A DNA stretch of 59,587 nt. It comes from an uncultured Bacilli bacterium (GTDB taxonomy: Bacteria; Bacillota_I; Bacilli_A; RF39; UBA660). The position numbers were made by a program, and so were the translations under genes. Below are positions 8,126-16,480 of the stretch, one piece after another (the first letter of the stretch is position 1; each line of letters starts with the position of its first letter). The notes beneath the pieces are model-generated. The model worked only from the letters and a program-made list of their open reading frames with translations, was not told where the DNA came from and did no database searches. The DNA lies in contig CAKOKM010000001.1 of NCBI GenBank assembly GCA_934091015.1, positions 1 to 59,587 on the forward strand, in the 5' to 3' direction.

Positions 8126-8665
8126 ATGAAAAAAGTTGATTTTGACAGGTACAAAGACGCTTGCTATTACATGACACCTGACGAATTAAAAAAATATGTT
8201 GATAATACTATTTCAATATGGGGAGATATCAACAAACAGAATATAAAACAAATTGAAGCAGTATTTGAAAATGATGTTTATGTGCTGCTTAATGATGGAA
8301 AACTTTATGAAAATGGTAAGCAAATCCTAGATGGTATTGCTGAATTATGGTGCATGAATATTCATTACTTATTTGTTATTACTAAAGAAAACTATGTATA
8401 TTCAATCCAAGATAACATATTCAATAATTATATTGGTAATACTAAATATAAGAAGATAGTTAAATCAGGATTAGATTTGTTAGCATTAACTTATGATAAG
8501 AATGTTAAATCGCTGACATCATATCCGGAGTTTATAGGAATAGAACCTGAAAACTTTATTGATGTAGATGATATATCAATTACTGGTGAACTTGGTACAC
8601 CATATGTTATTAAAAATGGTAAAAAGATTCCATTGTATATCAGTGAGTATAATGAGGAAGAATAA
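8126..8665 (+). CDS. Hypothetical protein with own element-type promoter
   Basis: The 179-residue protein is not recognised. It has no signal or membrane segment. Short repeating strands (VYVLLNDGKLYENGKQI, FVITKENYVYS) suggest a beta-rich, perhaps propeller-blade-like fold. The ATG at 8126 is eight bases after AAAGGAG; upstream ATGs at 8093 and 8120 are too close to or ahead of that site. It is a single-gene unit ended by a terminator. Confidence 0.65.
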   Translation: MKKVDFDRYKDACYYMTPDELKKYVDNTISIWGDINKQNIKQIEAVFENDVYVLLNDGKLYENGKQILDGIAELWCMNIHYLFVITKENYVYSIQDNIFNNYIGNTKYKKIVKSGLDLLALTYDKNVKSLTSYPEFIGIEPENFIDVDDISITGELGTPYVIKNGKKIPLYISEYNEEE

Positions 8666-8680
8666 TTCTTCCTTTTATTT
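8655..8680 (+). terminator. Terminator overlapping the end of the 8126 gene
   Basis: AGGAAGAAT (8655-8663) pairs with ATTCTTCCT (8665-8673), followed by TTTATTTT. Confidence 0.65.
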
Positions 8681-8687
8681 TGCTCTA

Positions 8688-8728
8688 ATTCTGAATCAGG
8701 TGCTACAGTTGGTGCTGATAAGTTAAAA
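8688..8728 (+). promoter_or_regulatory. 41-nt promoter module, copy 5 (degenerate; serine recombinase)
   Basis: ATTCTGAATCAGGTG, 20 bases, TTAAAA. The spacing is conserved but the -10 is poor and TG is missing, so it may be weak or strictly activator-dependent. Confidence 0.45.
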
Positions 8729-8758
8729 TTATAGTGTGTGGGAAAACAATTGTTTTTA

Positions 8759-8823
8759 TGTACACAAATAAATACTATTATTTTAGTATTAAAACATTGA
8801 TTTTTTTGGTAAAAATGTGTACA
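8759..8823. promoter_or_regulatory. Inverted repeats ahead of the recombinase: candidate res site or operator
   Basis: TGTACACA (8759-8766) and TGTGTACA (8816-8823) form a wide inverted repeat. Inside it AATACT (8771-8776) pairs with AGTATT (8785-8790). The segment ends 42 bases before the recombinase start, where small resolvases usually keep their recombination/operator site. Confidence 0.5.
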
Positions 8824-8865
8824 AAAATAGAAGAAGGTTTTCTAATACATTGGGAGGAATTAAAA

Positions 8866-9468
8866 ATGAAATATCTTTATATGAGAGCAAGTACAAACGA
8901 AACAAAACAATCATTACAAAGACAAGAAAAATTTGGTCGGGATAATGCCATTCCAGAAAGTAATTGGTTTAGAGAATATGCCTCTGGTGCAAAGGATAAT
9001 AGAATTGAATTAAATAAGTTATTATCTATAGTTGGTGAATCAGATGAAATATATTGTGTAGATCCTAGTCGTCTAACTAGAAGTTTAAAATATTTACTTG
9101 AATTAGTTGAATTTGCAAAAGAAAAGAAAATAAAATTAGTACTAGGTGACTTTATACTTGATTGTTCTGGTGAAATATCAGTATTCACTCAAGGGCAACT
9201 AATGATGTTGGGATTAATAAATGAAATGCAAAGACTAATGATAGTAGAAGCTGTAAGAGAGGGACTTGCATCAAGTAAAGAAAGAGGAATTATAGGTGGT
9301 AGACCAAGAACAACCATTGATAATATACCAGAAAGTTTTTATAAATATTATGCAATGTATAAAAATAATCAAATAACTAAGGTTGAATTTAGCAAGATAT
9401 CTGGATTGTCTAGAAGTTCAATATACAAATATATAAATATTATAGAAAATAAAAAAGATGAAATTTGA
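8866..9468 (+). CDS. Serine recombinase (resolvase/invertase type)
   Basis: A 200-residue small serine recombinase. The N-terminal catalytic domain has YLYMRASTNE with Ser9 as nucleophile, QRQ, EYASGAKDNRIELNKLL and DPSRLTRSLKYLLELVE, then a helix E region and a C-terminal helix-turn-helix (KVEFSKISGLSRSSIYKYI). The ATG at 8866 follows GGGAGGA; the longer reading from 8734 includes the promoter region. It may resolve multimers of the excised element or invert DNA. Confidence 0.9.
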   Translation: MKYLYMRASTNETKQSLQRQEKFGRDNAIPESNWFREYASGAKDNRIELNKLLSIVGESDEIYCVDPSRLTRSLKYLLELVEFAKEKKIKLVLGDFILDCSGEISVFTQGQLMMLGLINEMQRLMIVEAVREGLASSKERGIIGGRPRTTIDNIPESFYKYYAMYKNNQITKVEFSKISGLSRSSIYKYINIIENKKDEI

Positions 9469-9482
9469 ATCATCTTTTTTTG
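9451..9482 (+). terminator. Terminator after the serine recombinase
   Basis: AAAAAAGATGA (from 9451) pairs with TCATCTTTTTTT (from 9470); the stop codon lies in the loop. Confidence 0.8.
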
Positions 9483-9530
9483 TAAAAAAACAAACTCAAT
9501 CAACGCTAATTATTATTATAGTGGATTAAA

Positions 9531-9890
9531 TTATTTACTCTTATCTGCTAGTTCTTCAATAAGTTTTAATACTGTGTTCTTATCGCTTTCTGATAAGGTA
9601 TAATACTTTTCTAGTTCATTAGAACGACCACACAAGTAATCAATACTACAATTTAAAACTTCAGCTAATCTATAAGCAACTGGCAAAGATGGAATTCTGA
9701 TTGGAATATTTGTATCTTTACCGTGTTTATCCTTTTTAGTTTGCTCCATTCCTTGTATGGTTGAGTTTGTAACTCCGACAAGTTGTCCTAGTTTAACTTG
9801 TGAGTATCCTTTCTTTTCTCTTAATTTTTTAACATTTGATAGGTCAATTTTTTCTTTATTTAACTCAAAATCATCTTTGAATAGCCTCAT
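9531..9890 (-). CDS. XRE-family transcriptional repressor
   Basis: A 119-residue protein with one Cro/C1-type HTH: VKKLREKKGYSQVKLGQLVGVTNSTIQGMEQ, then a short linker and the terminal helices AYRLAEVLNCSIDYLCGRSNE. It has no protease or dimerisation domain of the CI/LexA type, so release would need another signal. It is divergent from the nuclease-like operon and faces the operator at 9933-9985, the classic position of an element's master repressor. Confidence 0.88.
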   Translation of the reverse strand: MRLFKDDFELNKEKIDLSNVKKLREKKGYSQVKLGQLVGVTNSTIQGMEQTKKDKHGKDTNIPIRIPSLPVAYRLAEVLNCSIDYLCGRSNELEKYYTLSESDKNTVLKLIEELADKSK

Positions 9891-9932
9891 TATATCACCT
9901 AATAATATTTTAGGTTAAAAAAGTTCAATTAA

Positions 9933-9985
9933 ATCTTACACGGTGTATGACAAATGTTTGAAAATATGATATAATGATCTTACAC
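9933..9985. promoter_or_regulatory. Promoter and repressor operators of the 10004-12689 operon
   Basis: A near-consensus promoter has -35 ATGACA (9947-9952), a 17-base spacer and -10 TATAAT (9970-9975). Direct repeats ATCTTACAC occur at 9933-9941 and 9977-9985, the first extended to a TACAC/GTGTA palindrome (9937-9947). They flank the promoter, as expected for tight repression by the divergent XRE protein. Confidence 0.65.
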
Positions 9986-10003
9986 ATAGTAGGAGGTAAT
10001 TAT

Positions 10004-10642
10004 ATGAATAAAGATTCAATAAATGAAAGATTGATAAATGAAATCATTCCACAAATTAAAAAAGTAAAAGATTTAAAAGGAGAATATAGGGACAATAACC
10101 AGAAATTTGGTTCTAAAATGCTTGGTAATATTATAGCAAATACTATAAGGGATTATATTCAAAACATAATTAATTATTATAATTTAGATTATTCAGTTTC
10201 TTTAAATAATGCTTTTATAGATGGTTGTCCTATTGAATGGGATTTAATAATATTTGATAAGGCATTATTACCTAAAAACAACATAATTGACCCAACTAAA
10301 GTGAAAGCAGTTATTGAGTTTAAAACTAGTGGTACTATTGATGTATTATACAATAAGAGATCTAAAGAAGAATTTTTAGAGCAAACATTTGGGAAAGCAT
10401 TTGAAACTGTTAAAAAAATGGAACAAGAAGTACACCACAAGATTAATTTTGGATATATTACATTTTCAACAGACATTGATTGGTTTAAGGCAACAAAAGA
10501 TTATTTTGATAAACACAACGGAAAGGAAAATACAGCATTTGCGTTTCTTGATGATAGAGAACTAGAAAAAGGTCATATTGTTGCAGTAGAAGGATGTGCT
10601 GAATTTGAAAAGTATTTATTTAACTTGTTGGGTGATATGTAA
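10004..10642 (+). CDS. Putative PD-(D/E)XK-type nuclease-like protein
   Basis: The 212-residue protein has IEWDLIIFD followed about 30 residues later by KAVIEFKTSG, the Asp...Glu-X-Lys arrangement of the PD-(D/E)XK fold on two beta strands, preceded by a helical N-terminal half with GSKMLGNIIANTIRDYI. The family was not recognised. RBS TAGGAGGT sets the start at 10004 rather than 9974. It is the first gene of a repressed operon with a lipoprotein and a membrane-anchored protein. A restriction or DNA-processing role is inference. Confidence 0.6.
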   Translation: MNKDSINERLINEIIPQIKKVKDLKGEYRDNNQKFGSKMLGNIIANTIRDYIQNIINYYNLDYSVSLNNAFIDGCPIEWDLIIFDKALLPKNNIIDPTKVKAVIEFKTSGTIDVLYNKRSKEEFLEQTFGKAFETVKKMEQEVHHKINFGYITFSTDIDWFKATKDYFDKHNGKENTAFAFLDDRELEKGHIVAVEGCAEFEKYLFNLLGDM

Positions 10643-11586
10643 TGAAAAAGTTATTATGTGTAGCAATTGCTTTTGCTACGCTACTAATGGTTAATGGCTG
10701 TAAAAGTAAAAATAATAATGATGTATTTGAAATGTTAAATAAGGAGCAGAATACAAAAAAAGGCCAAGTAATTTTATCTGGTAAAAGTGCTTCTTATTCA
10801 AAAACCAGCGATGTCAAATGTGATGAATTAAAAAATGCTATTGTTGCCTATAATAATTATTTTATTACGGCTGATGAAACAAGCATGAAAACTAATAAAA
10901 TATATAAGTATAATTTTCAGTTATTATTTGAAAATGATAAGAATTGTATATTAGTGCATTCTGAAGACAATAAAGATTTTAAAAGTTTACTTGGATTTGG
11001 AAATAATTCGGCTTCAAATGAAACCATAATTGCCATGACATCACAAATGTCGGATAAACCAGTACGTTACTATGGTGGTGATCCGCAATTGCCAATTTAT
11101 TATTCTGTTAATCTTGGTGAGCCATTACTTTCTACTGCATTCATTTCATATTATACAATTGATTCATTTTCAAATTATAGGTTAAACAAATCTGATGAGT
11201 TAGTACAAAATCCTAGCGTAATTTATCAATTAGTAAATGATAGGGGAATTATTAGTAATAATAAAATATATAAAGTTGACCTAGTAAAGAGTTATCTTTT
11301 TATTTATGATGCAAAATTAACCAATGAAATAATTTTTGAACCTTTAGAAGATGAAGAGACAATATTGAAAGTTTTTGAATATGCAATTATTACTGATAAA
11401 AGAGTTTATGTTTATGGGATGAGTAACGATAATTGCTTACATTATGTAGATGGAAAGTGTGAATATGGATATGTGGTTAATGAAGATTTATCAAATAGAA
11501 TTGATGATATTGTATTTGTTAACAGTAATGAAATAGTTTTTAAAGATGGAAGTGCATACTTATATAATGCTTGGGGCGAAGAATGA
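10642..11586 (+). CDS. Putative lipoprotein of unknown function
   Basis: The 314-residue product starts MKKLLCVAIAFATLLMVNGC, a lipoprotein signal peptide with the lipobox ending at Cys20, then a Lys/Asn-rich linker. The mature part is beta-rich with several Cys (for example DNCLHYVDGKCEYG), suggesting disulfides or a propeller-like domain outside the membrane. Its start overlaps the previous stop (TAATG) and its stop overlaps the next start, so all three genes are coupled. No known family. Confidence 0.7.
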   Translation: MKKLLCVAIAFATLLMVNGCKSKNNNDVFEMLNKEQNTKKGQVILSGKSASYSKTSDVKCDELKNAIVAYNNYFITADETSMKTNKIYKYNFQLLFENDKNCILVHSEDNKDFKSLLGFGNNSASNETIIAMTSQMSDKPVRYYGGDPQLPIYYSVNLGEPLLSTAFISYYTIDSFSNYRLNKSDELVQNPSVIYQLVNDRGIISNNKIYKVDLVKSYLFIYDAKLTNEIIFEPLEDEETILKVFEYAIITDKRVYVYGMSNDNCLHYVDGKCEYGYVVNEDLSNRIDDIVFVNSNEIVFKDGSAYLYNAWGEE

Positions 11587-12689
11587 AAAAAATATATATT
11601 ATAATTGGAATTGCAATTTTATTTATAGGCCTTAGTGCTATTACATCAAAACATGAAGTAAGTATTAATAAAAGGTTAGAAGATTTGGGATTTGTATTAT
11701 ATGATGAAATTATATATGTAAAGCACGAAAAGAACTCAACAACAGAGATAGATTTAAAGAATAATATATGTGTAAGTAATAAATCAAATTATAAGAGTGA
11801 ATTAGAAATAGATAATGAAATAGTTATATATTATAACTTTATTAATAAAAGGGTATATGCTATCAATACTGTTTATTCATATGGTGAATATGAACGGTTT
11901 TTTTCGATAAACTATTATGATGAAAAAAGTGATAATTTAGTTATGAATAATCAAATGCAGGAATTTGTTTATAAATGTAAAGATTATATCGGAGATTATC
12001 AACCAGAAGAAGCTAAAATTATTAATCAAAATAAAATTGAATTTAATGATTTTAAAAATGAAAAGTTAATCGAATTTGTAAATTATTCGGAAATAGAAAG
12101 GAAAATAACATCTTTCTCTTTTGACTTATCAAATACTAATAAACTATATATGCTTGCTGAAACTAATAAAATATTTAGTGTGGACATTAATGATAACTCA
12201 TATACAAGTAAGATATTATTTGGTCAAGAAGTAAAATATATTAACAACAACAACCTTATTTATGATAATTACTATGTACCGATTAATTCTGAATCAAATG
12301 TTTATAATTATGATTGCTTAAATTGTGATAACAATTCATCGCTTATGTTTGACAATAAAAGTGAATATACCTCAAATTGTACTAACTTAGATGAGTTAGA
12401 GTATCATTATATTAATGATGAATATTTTGAAATATTGTTTAATGATTTAACTTTAATAGTAGATTCTGAAAATGGTTCATTCGTTAAATTATCATTATTA
12501 GAGAATGAGAAAATTCTTAGTATAAACAATAGTATAATCAAGACAAATTATGCTTTCTATGACATTAATGGAAATAAATTGGAAGATGTATCAATGATTT
12601 ATGACAATATTTTAGATATTGCCTCATATAAAAATAATTTATATTTATTAGGCAGAGATAACATTATATATAAATATGTAAGTATTTAG
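11583..12689 (+). CDS. Membrane-anchored extracellular protein of unknown function
   Basis: 368 residues from the ATG at 11583, which overlaps the lipoprotein stop as ATGA; the TTG at 11571 is a poorer choice. Residues 2-20 form one hydrophobic anchor, and the remainder is acidic, Asn-rich and beta-rich with paired Cys (YDCLNCDNN). It looks like the same design as the preceding lipoprotein and probably sits beside it on the cell surface. An island-encoded surface pair could alter phage adsorption or cell contact, but that is speculation. Confidence 0.65.
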   Translation: MKKIYIIIGIAILFIGLSAITSKHEVSINKRLEDLGFVLYDEIIYVKHEKNSTTEIDLKNNICVSNKSNYKSELEIDNEIVIYYNFINKRVYAINTVYSYGEYERFFSINYYDEKSDNLVMNNQMQEFVYKCKDYIGDYQPEEAKIINQNKIEFNDFKNEKLIEFVNYSEIERKITSFSFDLSNTNKLYMLAETNKIFSVDINDNSYTSKILFGQEVKYINNNNLIYDNYYVPINSESNVYNYDCLNCDNNSSLMFDNKSEYTSNCTNLDELEYHYINDEYFEILFNDLTLIVDSENGSFVKLSLLENEKILSINNSIIKTNYAFYDINGNKLEDVSMIYDNILDIASYKNNLYLLGRDNIIYKYVSI

Positions 12690-12696
12690 AAGGTAT

Positions 12697-12726
12697 AAAA
12701 CCGATAGATTAAGTTCTATCGGTTTT
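12697..12726. terminator. Bidirectional terminator between convergent genes
   Basis: AAAACCGATAGA (12697-12708) pairs with TCTATCGGTTTT (12715-12726); A and T tracts on both sides serve the operon on the plus strand and the gene on the minus strand. Confidence 0.85.
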
Positions 12727-13794
12727 GTTTATTTCGGCATCCAAACTTTGCTTAAGAATTTTAAGATGTGTTTTACTTTCTTTATCTTTAGGTTTAAGGT
12801 TATTAACTTCGTTGATTAAATCGTTATTCTTACTTCTATGGATATTTTTCTTTAGATAATCATATATTTCTCGCTTTGTTCTTTCATAATTCATGACACT
12901 TTTATGCCTATTTACCTTTTGGCATTCATCGCAAAGAAGTTTATTGAAAGTTGGTTTGTAGTCAATTGAAACTTTAACCTCTTTGCTTAAAGTAGCCAAA
13001 CATCTATGACATTTCGTATATGCTATCCATGTATGCACTTCTCCATTATCATACTCATAATAAGTGATAGATGAAGCAATATTATTAATTAAAGTTTCAT
13101 AAGCAAAAGTAAACAAATTCGTTACATACCTTATTGGAATAATATTCTCATCATCCCAGTTTCTAGTTACATCTGTTTTGTATCTACCAAGACTAGCACG
13201 ACCAATGATATTATCTAAAAATGAAACTATTTTAATAAGAATATCCTCTTTAACATCATCACTATCAATTTCAAGAGATTTATATAATGTTTCATTTTCT
13301 TCATAGTGCTCACAAATATCAGAATATGCGAAATTTATTATATAAATCATAATAGCATTATTAACCAGTTCATGAACGGATATACTGTTTTCCAAGTTCT
13401 CACTATTATTTCTTTCTAAAGAGTAGATTGGAATATTATATTGTGATACAAAGTCTAAGCATAGAGGTATAACTTTCTCTATGTTTTTATTTATGTCTTT
13501 ATTACTAACAAAATCACATGTTAATTCCACACATCCTCCATTCTTAAAAACTGGCTTTAAGTTATCTTTAAACAACTTATATAATTCTTTCCCTAGCATT
13601 AATACATCTTTAAAAAAATCATATTGTTCCACTTCACCATAAGATAGATTTTTTGTATCATACTTTTCATTTTTTATATAGCAGAATTCCCCATCATAAT
13701 ATGTAGTAAAAGTCCAATTATCATAAAACTTACCAAAACAGACTTTGCAATTCTCACTAACATGGTTTTCATTGTAAATGATTTTATATTTCAT
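12709..13794 (-). CDS. Hypothetical protein with C-terminal zinc ribbon
   Basis: 361 residues, family not recognised. A CHRC...CDEC pair near residues 265-300 would bind zinc, after a helical region that includes IIGRASLGRYKTDVTRNWDD. The C-terminal tail is basic and helical. It is the only long minus-strand gene of element 1 apart from the repressor and is transcribed away from the RecA-like gene. There is no signal peptide. Confidence 0.65.
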   Translation of the reverse strand: MKYKIIYNENHVSENCKVCFGKFYDNWTFTTYYDGEFCYIKNEKYDTKNLSYGEVEQYDFFKDVLMLGKELYKLFKDNLKPVFKNGGCVELTCDFVSNKDINKNIEKVIPLCLDFVSQYNIPIYSLERNNSENLENSISVHELVNNAIMIYIINFAYSDICEHYEENETLYKSLEIDSDDVKEDILIKIVSFLDNIIGRASLGRYKTDVTRNWDDENIIPIRYVTNLFTFAYETLINNIASSITYYEYDNGEVHTWIAYTKCHRCLATLSKEVKVSIDYKPTFNKLLCDECQKVNRHKSVMNYERTKREIYDYLKKNIHRSKNNDLINEVNNLKPKDKESKTHLKILKQSLDAEINKTDRT

Positions 13795-13832
13795 ATATAT
13801 GCTCCTCTGATTTTCCTCTGATATTTCCTTTT

Positions 13833-13861
13833 TTGTAGTATAACATAAAATGGACTATAAT
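13833..13861 (+). promoter_or_regulatory. Promoter for the RecA-like gene
   Basis: TTGTAG, 17-base spacer, TATAAT (13856-13861). On the minus strand the same segment offers TATACT (13838-13843) for the divergent zinc-ribbon gene. A three-codon ORF (ATG AAA ATG TAA, 13934-13945) with its own AAAGGTG lies in the leader. Confidence 0.5.
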
Positions 13862-13979
13862 GGAACCACAAAAGCAAAAACGCGCCTTAATGAATTCAAC
13901 TTTGTTTTTGAAAAGAAAGTAAAGGTGATAAATATGAAAATGTAAATGTTAAATAAATGGTTTATAGAAAGGAGAGCAA

Positions 13980-15050
13980 ATGAGCAAGTCAAAGGAATTA
14001 CAAAGACTTATATCAGAATTAGAAAATGATAATAAGGAAAAGCATAAAATTCTTCCTACTGATATCAAGAGTTTGGATTTTATTCTTGGTGGAGGTATTG
14101 AGTTAGGAAGCAAAGTTCAATTTGTTGCAGAGTCATCTTGTGGTAAAAGCACTATTGCTCTACAAATTAGCAAAAATCTATGTAAAAAGAATTATAATGT
14201 CTTGTATGTTGACACTGAAAATTCCATAACAAAGGTTATGCTAAATGCAGTAGGAGTTGCAGAGTATTACAACAACGAAAGTGATTCTTCTGGAGAATTT
14301 GTATTGTTAAAAGAAAGTGATTTTAATACGGTAAGTGATAAACTAGATATATGTCTAAAATCTAAATACTTTCATTTAATAATCATTGATTCACTGGCTT
14401 CACTTGTTAGCAATTGTTATACTGATATTTATTCTGTTAAGGATGTTAAATCTTTAACCAATAATAATACTAACTTTGAAAGTAGACCGCTGAATTTATT
14501 CATCAATAAATATTCAAATTTAGCAAATAAATATAATGTTGCTATATTGTATATTAATCAGTTCAGAAATAAGGTTGATCCTAAAAACGGGACAATTCTT
14601 AAGGAATTTGGAAACAAAATTGTCAAATATAATAGTGACATCATAGTTCGTATTAAAAAAGATAAAGATTATATCTATCAAGATGATAATGATATCTATA
14701 TTACTGATGCTAAAGTAGTCGGTGGAAAACCTCAAACCCATGCAAAACTAATATTATCATTAGAAAAAAGTAATAAAATGCTGAGTGAAACTTCAACAAA
14801 TACCTATCTTAAATATGGTTACGGTATAGACGAAATATTAGACGATACTTCTGATAAGGTTAGAAACGGTACGATAAAGAAAAATGGTAAGTATTATTAT
14901 TTACAAGATAGTAATGAAAAATACGATGGCTTTATAAGCTTAGTAAACAATATTACACTAACAAATAAAAAGACGAAGTTGTCTAACGAAGATACTGTAA
15001 GTCTTGAAGATGGTCTATTAAATATTGATTTTATTACTCCAAATAGTTAA
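13980..15050 (+). CDS. Divergent RecA-like recombinase/ATPase
   Basis: The 356-residue protein aligns with the RecA core: ILPTDIKSLDFILGGGIELGS, Walker A AESSCGKSTIA (residues 50-60; the first glycine of GPESSGKTT is Ala50), VLYVDTENS, Walker B HLIIIDSLASLV, YINQFRNKV (loop L1 region) and the C-terminal strand pattern TDAKVVGGKP. It is too diverged to be the cellular RecA and resembles phage-type strand-exchange proteins. GAAAGGAGAG sets the start. It could promote recombination during replication of the element. Confidence 0.8.
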   Translation: MSKSKELQRLISELENDNKEKHKILPTDIKSLDFILGGGIELGSKVQFVAESSCGKSTIALQISKNLCKKNYNVLYVDTENSITKVMLNAVGVAEYYNNESDSSGEFVLLKESDFNTVSDKLDICLKSKYFHLIIIDSLASLVSNCYTDIYSVKDVKSLTNNNTNFESRPLNLFINKYSNLANKYNVAILYINQFRNKVDPKNGTILKEFGNKIVKYNSDIIVRIKKDKDYIYQDDNDIYITDAKVVGGKPQTHAKLILSLEKSNKMLSETSTNTYLKYGYGIDEILDDTSDKVRNGTIKKNGKYYYLQDSNEKYDGFISLVNNITLTNKKTKLSNEDTVSLEDGLLNIDFITPNS

Positions 15051-15191
15051 AGAACTGGATAAGATATTCTTATCGTGTAGTCCAAGCTGCACTTACAGCC
15101 ATAAAACTTGGAAGAAGACTAATAGAAAAAATGATAGTTACTAACTTAATAAAAAATACTAAATTAAAATAAAGTTAGTGAGAGAGCAATT

Positions 15192-15231
15192 CTCAACCGG
15201 TTAAGTAGTTAATAATGTCTAACCGGTTGAG
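15192..15231. promoter_or_regulatory. Perfect 11-bp inverted repeat upstream of 15253 gene
   Basis: CTCAACCGGTT (15192-15202) and AACCGGTTGAG (15221-15231), each containing the palindrome AACCGGTT, lie just before the ribosome binding site. There is no T run, so this is an operator or RNA structure rather than a terminator. The gene-free stretch 15051-15190 shows no other signal I can support. Confidence 0.6.
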
Positions 15232-15252
15232 GATATATTAGGAGGAAAAATG

Positions 15253-15759
15253 ATGTACGGATATTTTTATGTTAAAACATATAAAAATCCATATATTGAG
15301 CATATGAATATATACAACATTATAAAACGTACTAAAGCATATTTAAACGAAAATTACGATTTTGATTGGATACTTTATGACTACGTTAAGAAACCATCAA
15401 AACTTAATTTTGATAGTTTTATAGATATGTTGTTGTGGTATATCAATGCTAATGATACTTTAGTTGTTCTGAGTTTATTTCAACTTGGAAATACTAAAGT
15501 TCAAATATATAAAACACTTGAAATAATGAGAACCAAACAAGTTAGGTTAATTGTTAAAAAGTGGGAGGTAGATATTTCCAGTACTATGAAAAAAGTAATG
15601 GAATTATCAGAAGATGATATTGCTATATATGAAAATTTACAATTATATAGGAATCATTGTTCAGACTATACAGTTGAAGATAATTTGTATAGAAAATTAT
15701 CAGGTTACAAATTAAATGAAAAATATGTTAGTAATGAAACTATACGTAGAAAAGTCTAG
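15253..15759 (+). CDS. Serine-recombinase-like protein without catalytic residues
   Basis: 168 residues from the second of two adjacent ATGs, which has better spacing from AGGAGG. YGYFYVKTYKN aligns with the resolvase start YGYVRVSTKEQ, and DTLVVLSLFQLGNTKVQIYKTLEIMRTKQVRLIV aligns with the DTLVVWKLDRLGRS...RGV region. The nucleophilic serine is replaced by lysine and the active-site arginines are replaced (Tyr in strand 1; Gln/Asn in FQLGNT). It probably binds DNA or the active recombinase rather than cutting. The family assignment is mine and moderate. Confidence 0.55.
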   Translation: MYGYFYVKTYKNPYIEHMNIYNIIKRTKAYLNENYDFDWILYDYVKKPSKLNFDSFIDMLLWYINANDTLVVLSLFQLGNTKVQIYKTLEIMRTKQVRLIVKKWEVDISSTMKKVMELSEDDIAIYENLQLYRNHCSDYTVEDNLYRKLSGYKLNEKYVSNETIRRKV

Positions 15760-15790
15760 TTGCAACTAATTAAAAAAATAGGAGGATATT

Positions 15791-16390
15791 ATGAAGAAAA
15801 TAGAAAATACAAATGAAGATAAAGAGAACATTAGGGTACTTAATTTGCAAGTTGAACATTTAAAAAAGCAAATGTTTTCTTACAAAATAAGTGAACTTAA
15901 ACAACTTAATCAAGAAATAAGAAATTTAATTCTTGATTGTACATATCTTACAATGAGATATGATATTGTTATGAACTTAACAGAATCGGAACTTTATTCT
16001 AGTATTAATGGTTCATCAATTGAAGAATTTGTTGGTAACAGTATATGTGTTATAAATAGGTTTAGAAATGTGATTTCTACTAACTTGTGTTCATTTACTG
16101 TTACTGATGTATATGATAATAAACAATATGTAGAAATGATGCAAGAGTGTCTTGAAAACTTGATGGTACTACTTCACCAGAAGAAATTGTTAAAGTTCAA
16201 TATGGATGATTGGATAGATGCAGGTCATCCGCTAGGTGAAGCAGAAATTGCTATTGAAGAGTTTTCTGTTGCATTAGATTATACAAGAGATATTGTAATT
16301 AGTATTTCAGAGTCTTATTGGAACAGGTTTCAATGGTGCCGTGCACTAGTTGAAAGTATAAATAAAGAAGAACACTTTGGTACTATTTAA
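15791..16390 (+). CDS. Hypothetical helical protein
   Basis: 199 residues with a long N-terminal heptad-like helix (residues 5-50, probable coiled coil) and further helices, all soluble. Family not recognised. It has a good RBS (ATAGGAGG) and lies 31 bases after the resolvase-like gene, likely in the same operon. Confidence 0.65.
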   Translation: MKKIENTNEDKENIRVLNLQVEHLKKQMFSYKISELKQLNQEIRNLILDCTYLTMRYDIVMNLTESELYSSINGSSIEEFVGNSICVINRFRNVISTNLCSFTVTDVYDNKQYVEMMQECLENLMVLLHQKKLLKFNMDDWIDAGHPLGEAEIAIEEFSVALDYTRDIVISISESYWNRFQWCRALVESINKEEHFGTI

Positions 16391-16431
16391 ATTAATAATA
16401 TACAAATTAAAGTTATTTAGATAAAACGTAA

Positions 16432-16472
16432 AATCAGGTTCAGTATTATCAATAACATTGAAAAGTTATAAT
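16432..16472 (+). promoter_or_regulatory. 41-nt promoter module, copy 6 (excisionase-integrase)
   Basis: AATCAGGTTCAGTAT, 20 bases, consensus TATAAT at 16467-16472. The box matches the consensus at about 10 of 15 positions and the spacing is exact. The link between integrase expression and the other element operons suggests coordinated induction. Confidence 0.55.
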
Positions 16473-16480
16473 ATATATAT

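Noticed and set aside
13934..13945. Three-codon ORF (M-K-M) before the RecA-like gene as a leader peptide
   Set aside because: It has a ribosome binding site but no attenuator structure or conservation can be shown.
15052..15170. Short open frame reading VVQAALTAIKLGRRLIEK
   Set aside because: There is no ATG, GTG or TTG start with a ribosome binding site ahead of it; composition looks protein-like but support is insufficient.
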